Positions 60,248 through 64,000 of a stretch of 64,000 nt of DNA are shown one piece after another. Positions within the stretch are counted from its first letter, which is position 1, and each line of letters begins with the position of its first letter. The notes below the pieces were generated by a model. The model made no database searches. It was not told where the DNA came from and saw only the letters and a list, made by a program, of their open reading frames with translations. Location of the stretch: the NCBI GenBank assembly GCA_002405835.1, contig DHMO01000012.1:1263-65262 (forward strand). Reading direction: 5' to 3'. A program made the position numbers and the translations under genes. The DNA comes from Lentisphaeria bacterium UBA4640 (GTDB lineage: Bacteria > Verrucomicrobiota > Lentisphaeria > Victivallales > UBA1829).

Positions 60248-61177
60248 TCAGTTCGCTCTTCCGCCGTTGATCGGGATGTAGACCGACGGCGTGTAATGGC
60301 TTGCCGACGTCAGGTGCGGATCGACCTGATCATCGAAGAAAATGTGCGGTTTCAGAATCGCGAGAATGCGTCCCTTGTCCATTCCTCCGAGGAAGAAGGT
60401 CTGGTCGACCTTGATGTTCCATGCGCGGAGGGTGGTGACGACGCGTTCCTGTGCGGGCGCGGAGCGGGCTGTGACGATTGCTGTTTTGAGGTGGCGCTTG
60501 TAGCCCGGTTCGTTCTGTTCGCGTTCGTCTTCCAGGTCGCGGAGCTTGGCGAGCTTTGCGAAGAGGTCGGCGAGGGGACCGGGGGAGTGCGGAATTGCGG
60601 CGCGCGCTTTTTCGGTTTCGTAAAAGCGGTCGATTCCGGCGTTCTTGTAGACATATTCCGCGCTGTCGTCGGCGATGACGCCGTCAAAGTCGAAGGAGAT
60701 GCGGAGTTCCTCGTCGTTCTCGTCGTCTTCCGCGGTGCTGGCGAGGACCTGTCCGGCGGCATATCCCTCGATATTCGCCTGTTTGACGTCCGCTGCGTTT
60801 GCTGAGAGAAACAGGGAAACATTGTACGCGGGAATGTATTTGAACGGGGAATCGCCGGTTGTGAATGCTGCGCGCGTAATGTTGAGATTGTAATGCTGAA
60901 TGGAGTTGAAGACCCGTTGTCCGGTGTCAGGGTCGTTGTGGCTGAGCAGGACGACTTCGACCGGTTGGCTGTCGGGATAATACTTGTTCATGGCGAGCAG
61001 GCGTTTGATGAACGGGAACGCCACGCCTTTCCGGAAGATGTCGTGCTGGTGTTCCAGCTGATAGGCGCGGTATGCGGCAAGACCTTTTTCGCGGAACACG
61101 GCGTCCGCCTCATCGAGTTCAAAGAGCGCGCTGGAGGCGACTCCGATCACCAGTTTGTCTTCTATTCTGAATGCCAT
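60248..61177 (-). CDS. Bacterial 5'-nucleotidase (PF06189 type)
   Basis: The 309-residue protein begins DKLVIGVASSALFELDEAD, typical of the cytosolic 5'-nucleotidase I-like family, and contains VEVVLLSHNDPDTGQRVFNSI, AAFTTGDSPFKYIPAYNVSLFLSA-like strands, RISFDFDGVIADDSAEYVY (HAD-like DxDG) and GGMDKGRILAILKPHIFFDDQ. It should hydrolyse nucleoside monophosphates. It is first in an operon with azlC and azlD. Link to amino acid export is not obvious; it may simply share the promoter. Confidence 0.88.
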   Translation of the reverse strand: MAFRIEDKLVIGVASSALFELDEADAVFREKGLAAYRAYQLEHQHDIFRKGVAFPFIKRLLAMNKYYPDSQPVEVVLLSHNDPDTGQRVFNSIQHYNLNITRAAFTTGDSPFKYIPAYNVSLFLSANAADVKQANIEGYAAGQVLASTAEDDENDEELRISFDFDGVIADDSAEYVYKNAGIDRFYETEKARAAIPHSPGPLADLFAKLAKLRDLEDEREQNEPGYKRHLKTAIVTARSAPAQERVVTTLRAWNIKVDQTFFLGGMDKGRILAILKPHIFFDDQVDPHLTSASHYTPSVYIPINGGRAN

Positions 61178-61203
61178 TTCTGAATCCTTCTGAAAATCCT
61201 GAT

Positions 61204-61231
61204 ACTATATCATAGGAATACAGAAAAACAA
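61204..61231 (-). promoter_or_regulatory. Promoter of 5'-nucleotidase/azlCD operon
   Basis: TTGTTT (complement of 61226-61231), 16 bases and TATAGT (complement of 61204-61209) on the minus strand. Confidence 0.5.
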
Positions 61232-61270
61232 GAAAAATTCTTCTTTTTCAGAAATTTTTTGCGGGAAAAC

Positions 61271-61298
61271 TTTAAAAAATAAAAAAAGGCGGTATATT
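61271..61298 (+). promoter_or_regulatory. Candidate promoter of the ilvB leader
   Basis: TTTAAA (61271-61276), 16 bases and TATATT (61293-61298). The -35 box is weak; the -10 box matches the form common in this window. Transcripts would carry about 340 bases before ilvB. AAAAAGGCGGTA occurs twice here (61284-61295, 61314-61325). Confidence 0.45.
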
Positions 61299-61331
61299 AT
61301 ACGGCAATATAACAAAAAGGCGGTACAAGAG

Positions 61332-61400
61332 ATGACCTGCGGAAAAATTTGGGTTCTTGCGAAAAAAGTCTCTGTTATCAGCCCGGTCGCGCTGTATTGA
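61332..61400 (+). CDS. Leader peptide 1 of ilvB (22 residues, branched-chain rich)
   Basis: A short ORF starts at 61332 and ends with TGA at 61398-61400. It reads MTCGKIWVLAKK, then VSVISPVALY, and seven of its 22 residues are Val, Ile or Leu, as expected of an attenuation leader for branched-chain amino acid genes. AAAAAGG lies upstream and AAGAG directly before the start. The last codons (CCG GTC GC) form the 5' arm of hairpin P1 and the stop codon lies in its loop. The C-terminus PVAL plus an aromatic residue recurs in leader peptide 2. Translation is inferred, not shown. Confidence 0.65.
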   Translation: MTCGKIWVLAKKVSVISPVALY

Positions 61401-61436
61401 TCTCGACTGCGGCCGGGCGGAATGCGCAGAATGCGC
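61381..61436 (+). ncRNA. ilvB leader RNA element, copy 1
   Basis: Stem P1 joins GCCCGGTCGC (61381-61390) to GCGGCCGGGC (61409-61418), ten pairs with one G-U, around an 18-base loop containing CTGTATTGATCTCGAC with the leader stop codon. Stem P2 joins GCGC (61424-61427) to GCGC (61433-61436) around AGAAT. Copy 2 begins 156 bases later with the same arms, loop length and P2 loop. No T-run follows P1, so simple terminator action is unlikely here. Confidence 0.7.
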
Positions 61437-61484
61437 CTGACGAGATTGAAGAGAGAATTTTTTCGGAAGACTTAAGGAAACAGT

Positions 61485-61556
61485 ATGAAGGCATTTGACA
61501 AAACATTGCGGCAGCTTGAGCTCCGGACGCTTATTCGCCCGGTCGCACTGTTCTGA
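61485..61556 (+). CDS. Leader peptide 2 of ilvB (23 residues)
   Basis: A short ORF starts at 61485, with AAGGA six bases upstream, and ends with TGA at 61554-61556. Its N-terminal part (MKAFDKTLRQLEL) is unrelated to that of leader 1, but it ends RTLIRPVALF, matching PVALY in leader 1, with one silent change (GCG to GCA) and one Tyr/Phe change. Five of 23 residues are Leu, three others Ile or Val. The last codons again form the 5' arm of P1 and the stop lies in the loop. Confidence 0.68.
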   Translation: MKAFDKTLRQLELRTLIRPVALF

Positions 61557-61594
61557 TCTCGACCGCGGCCGGGCAAATCGCGTGCAGAATGCAC
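61537..61594 (+). ncRNA. ilvB leader RNA element, copy 2
   Basis: P1 joins GCCCGGTCGC (61537-61546) to GCGGCCGGGC (61565-61574) around 18 bases with CTGTTCTGATCTCGAC. P2 joins GTGC (61582-61585) to GCAC (61591-61594) around AGAAT. Compared with copy 1 one P2 pair changes from C-G to T-A on both sides, a compensatory change that supports the stem. CTTTTTT follows at 61626, 52 bases before... nothing but the ilvB ribosome site and start lie after it. Confidence 0.7.
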
Positions 61595-61646
61595 CATACG
61601 GGATTCCGCTTCAACCCAGACAAAACTTTTTTGAAAGATAAAAATT

Positions 61647-63350
61647 ATGACAGCTTCTCAGGACAATACCCCGATCAAGGGCGCTCAAATCGCAATCAAG
61701 ACACTGGAAAAACTCGGCGTCGATCTTATTTTCGCCTATCCGGGCGGTCAGGCAATTGAATTTCACCAGGCAATGAAGGATTCTTCCATCCGCGTGATCC
61801 TGCCCCGCCATGAACAGGGCGGCGCATTCGGCGCGGACGGCTATGCGCGCGTCAGCGGCAAGACCGGAGTCTGCATGGCAACCAGCGGACCGGGTGCGAC
61901 AAACCTCCTCACCGGCATCGCCGACGCCTACATGGATTCCATTCCGATGGTTATCATCACCGGTCAGGTCGGAACCCAGTACATCGGCAAGAACGCGTTC
62001 CAGGAGACCGACATCATCGGCATGACCCGCCCGATTGTGAAACACAGCTATCTCGTTCTCAAGCCCGAGGATATTGTTCCCTCGATTGTGAATGCTTTCT
62101 ACCTTGCGAACTCCGGCCGTCCGGGTCCGGTTCTGATTGATATTCCGAAAGATGTTCAGCAGGCGAAACTGCCGTTCGTCTTCGATCCGAAGCCGACGGT
62201 CAAGGCATACTCCGTTCCGGGTGCGCCGAAGCCGGAGGAGATCGAAGCCATCCGTGCGGCAATCGCGAAATCCGAGCGTCCGTGCATCTATGCGGGCGGC
62301 GGAATCATCGCTTCCGGCGCGGCGAAGGAACTCACAGAGTTTGCGGAAAAATATGACATCCCCGTCGTTACAACCCTGATGGGCGTCGGCGCGATCCCTG
62401 AAGATCATCCGCTCTCGCTCAAATGGCTCGGAATGCACGGAACCTTCTATGCAAACTACGCGGCGAACGAAAGCGACCTGCTGCTGGCGTTCGGTGCACG
62501 GTTTGACGACCGCGTCACCGGACCCGTCGCCTCGTTTGCGAAAGACGCGAAAATCGTTCACGTCGATATCGACATTTCTGAAATCAATAAAAACGTCCGC
62601 GCCGACATTGGTGTTGTCGCCAACATCCGCGATGTCCTGGTCGAGCTCAACAAGGAGCCGGTGAAGAAGGAACGTCCGGCTTGGAAGACTGCAATCCGCA
62701 TGTGGAAGAAACAGCATCCGCTTTCCTACAGAAAGGAAGAGGGATACCTCAAGCCGCAGAGCGTTGTGGAAGAGATCTGCCGCCAGACCAACGGCGAAGC
62801 GGTGATTGTTCCGGGCGTCGGTCAGCATCAGATGTGGGCTGCGCAGTTCTACACATTCAAATATCCGCGTCAGCTGCTTACCTCCGGCGGACTCGGTTCA
62901 ATGGGATTCGGACTTCCCGCCGCGATGGGCGCAAAGCTCGCCGCTCCCGATAAAACTGTTATCAACATCGACGGCGACGGTTCGTTCCAGATGAATATTC
63001 AGGAGCTCGGAACCCTCTTTGCGGAAGAGATTCCGGTCAAGATGGTTGTGCTGAACAACCAGCACCTCGGCATGGTGGCACAGTGGGAAGACCGCTTCTA
63101 CGGAAGCAGACGCGGCAACACAGACCTCACAATCAAGAACAACCGTCCGTATCCCGATTTCGTGACCATTGCGAAGGGCTACGAGATCCCCGGACGCGAA
63201 GTCTGGTCCGAAGAGGAACTCCCCGACGCCATCCGCGAAATGCTCGAAGCGAAGGGGCCGTTCATCCTCGACTGCCACACCTTCTATCATGACCACGTGC
63301 TCCCGATGATTCCTCCGGGCAAGACCTACAAGGACATTCTGACCGAATGA
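61647..63350 (+). CDS. ilvB: Acetolactate synthase, large (catalytic) subunit
   Basis: The 567-residue protein has the thiamine diphosphate enzyme layout: FAYPGGQAIEFHQAM, ILPRHEQGGAFGADGYAR with catalytic Glu56, ATSGPGATNLLTGIADAYMDS, GARFDDRVTG, LGSMGFGLPAAMGAKLA and INIDGDGSFQMN (thiamine diphosphate/Mg binding), then NNQHLGMVAQWEDRFY. It joins two pyruvate, or pyruvate plus 2-oxobutyrate, for valine, leucine and isoleucine synthesis. The regulatory subunit gene ilvN does not follow; instead ilvB overlaps a bioF-like gene by four bases. Expression is probably controlled by the long leader with two short ORFs. Confidence 0.96.
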   Translation: MTASQDNTPIKGAQIAIKTLEKLGVDLIFAYPGGQAIEFHQAMKDSSIRVILPRHEQGGAFGADGYARVSGKTGVCMATSGPGATNLLTGIADAYMDSIPMVIITGQVGTQYIGKNAFQETDIIGMTRPIVKHSYLVLKPEDIVPSIVNAFYLANSGRPGPVLIDIPKDVQQAKLPFVFDPKPTVKAYSVPGAPKPEEIEAIRAAIAKSERPCIYAGGGIIASGAAKELTEFAEKYDIPVVTTLMGVGAIPEDHPLSLKWLGMHGTFYANYAANESDLLLAFGARFDDRVTGPVASFAKDAKIVHVDIDISEINKNVRADIGVVANIRDVLVELNKEPVKKERPAWKTAIRMWKKQHPLSYRKEEGYLKPQSVVEEICRQTNGEAVIVPGVGQHQMWAAQFYTFKYPRQLLTSGGLGSMGFGLPAAMGAKLAAPDKTVINIDGDGSFQMNIQELGTLFAEEIPVKMVVLNNQHLGMVAQWEDRFYGSRRGNTDLTIKNNRPYPDFVTIAKGYEIPGREVWSEEELPDAIREMLEAKGPFILDCHTFYHDHVLPMIPPGKTYKDILTE

Positions 63351-64000
63351 GCGCGCCCGTTCTTGATATGATCCGGGCGCGGATGGACGATATCCGCGCC
63401 AAAGGGCGTCTGCGCACGCTCCGCGCGGTGAACCGCATTTCTCCGCGCGAGTGTGAAATCGACGGCAAGCGTCTGATTGATTTCTCTTCCAACGACTACA
63501 TGGGGCTTTCCATGCGTCCCGAGCTCATGGGGGGGGCGATTGAGTGGACCCGTCGTTTCGGAACCGGGTCGGGCGCGTCGCGTCTGATTTCCGGAACCAG
63601 CGGAGCCGCTCTCGAACTTGAAGCGAAGATCGCGGAGTGGAAAGGTTTTGAGAGCGCACTGATTCTGAGCTCCGGCTATTCGGCGAATCTCGGAGTCATT
63701 TCCGCGCTTGCGAACAAGAATACCGCCATTTTCGCAGACAAGCTCAATCATGCAAGCATCAACACCGGCTGTCTGCTTTCTCAGGCGGAATTCAAGCGTT
63801 ACCGCCATTCCGACATGAACCATCTGCGCCGCCTGATTGCGAACACGCCGAATGAAATGAAACTTCTCGCTTCGGATACCGTGTTCAGCATGGACGGTGA
63901 TGTCGCTCCGCTTGAGGAACTGCACAAAATCGCGCGGGAAGCAAACGCCATGATCTTCCTTGACGACGCTCACGGAACCGGAGTCGCCGGACGCGGGGGC
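63347..64000 (+). CDS. bioF: 8-amino-7-oxononanoate synthase / alpha-oxoamine synthase, N-terminal part cut by window edge
   Basis: The ATG overlaps the ilvB stop codon (ATGA). The 218 visible codons contain DFSSNDYMGLSMRPEL, FGTGSGASRLISGTSGAALELE, ALILSSGYSANLGVISAL, FADKLNHASINTG and FLDDAHGTGVAGR, the alpha-oxoamine synthase signature. The Schiff-base lysine lies beyond the window. BioF condenses pimeloyl-ACP or -CoA with alanine in biotin synthesis; the related 2-amino-3-ketobutyrate ligase cannot be fully excluded without the C-terminus. Coupling with ilvB is unusual. Confidence 0.85.
   Translation, partial: MSAPVLDMIRARMDDIRAKGRLRTLRAVNRISPRECEIDGKRLIDFSSNDYMGLSMRPELMGGAIEWTRRFGTGSGASRLISGTSGAALELEAKIAEWKGFESALILSSGYSANLGVISALANKNTAIFADKLNHASINTGCLLSQAEFKRYRHSDMNHLRRLIANTPNEMKLLASDTVFSMDGDVAPLEELHKIAREANAMIFLDDAHGTGVAGRGG

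Noticed and set aside
61381..61418. Hairpin P1 of the ilvB leader as a factor-independent terminator
   Set aside because: No T-run follows either copy; the next T-rich tracts are 40 or more bases away, so I list it as a structured leader element instead.

Overview
This window looks like the chromosome of a gut-type Lentisphaerota bacterium (Victivallis-like). That is inferred from family content and was not tested by a search. The signs are many pseudopilins of the H-x9-DG type placed beside glycoside hydrolase genes, many AraC/LacI/GntR regulators paired with single hydrolases, and very large secreted hydrolases. Core genes (aminotransferase, hisG, tRNA-Arg, pilT, ilvB, bioF) are interspersed among the catabolic genes. 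Promoters have a uniform sigma70 look, often with a TATATT or TATAAT -10 box and a 16-17 bp spacer.

Layout. 1-272: the start of a phage portal-like gene running off the left edge. 387-3461: a membrane Ser/Thr kinase with an outside Cache sensor, facing two small membrane-protein genes. 3626-5645: aminotransferase and SGNH hydrolase. 5718-9280: GH127 arabinofuranosidase-like enzyme and TIM-barrel isomerase, divergent from an AraC regulator. 9287-13751: GH28, pseudopilin and beta-propeller protein downstream of a self-controlled LacI regulator. 13833-21910: pseudopilin, secreted protein, GH36 alpha-galactosidase, AraC regulator and a large secreted GH. Three promoters here share one operator layout. 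21919-27482: AraC/GH2, peroxiredoxin, AraC/FAD oxidoreductase. 27548-27772: orphan HipB-like regulator. 27990-32881: operon of pseudopilin, small secreted protein and large GH, in which the small protein is a free copy of the N-terminal domain of the large one. 33198-38181: hisG, M16 peptidase, acidic zinc-ribbon protein, flavin reductase. 38256-46185: GH78-like, tandem-PilT ATPase, GH38 alpha-mannosidase. 46371-46446: tRNA-Arg(TCT). 46601-59030: an apparent eight-gene operon led by a GntR-type regulator, with sugar-acid dehydratase, aldolase, SDR, two beta-helix proteins, a pseudopilin and a large secreted GH. 59211-61177: azlD, azlC and a 5'-nucleotidase, divergent from ilvB-bioF. ilvB carries a long leader with two short ORFs and a duplicated hairpin element.

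How it fits together. The secreted enzymes (GH28, the three very large GHs) should cut plant or mucin glycans outside the cytoplasm. GH127, GH36, GH2, GH78, GH38 and the GH28-like protein lack visible signal peptides and should finish oligosaccharides inside the cell. The dehydratase/aldolase/SDR set suggests non-phosphorylative sugar-acid breakdown. No sugar transporter or SusC/D pair is present. The two most notable signals are the tandem leader element before ilvB (61332-61594) and the three-promoter AraC regulon (15361-18709).
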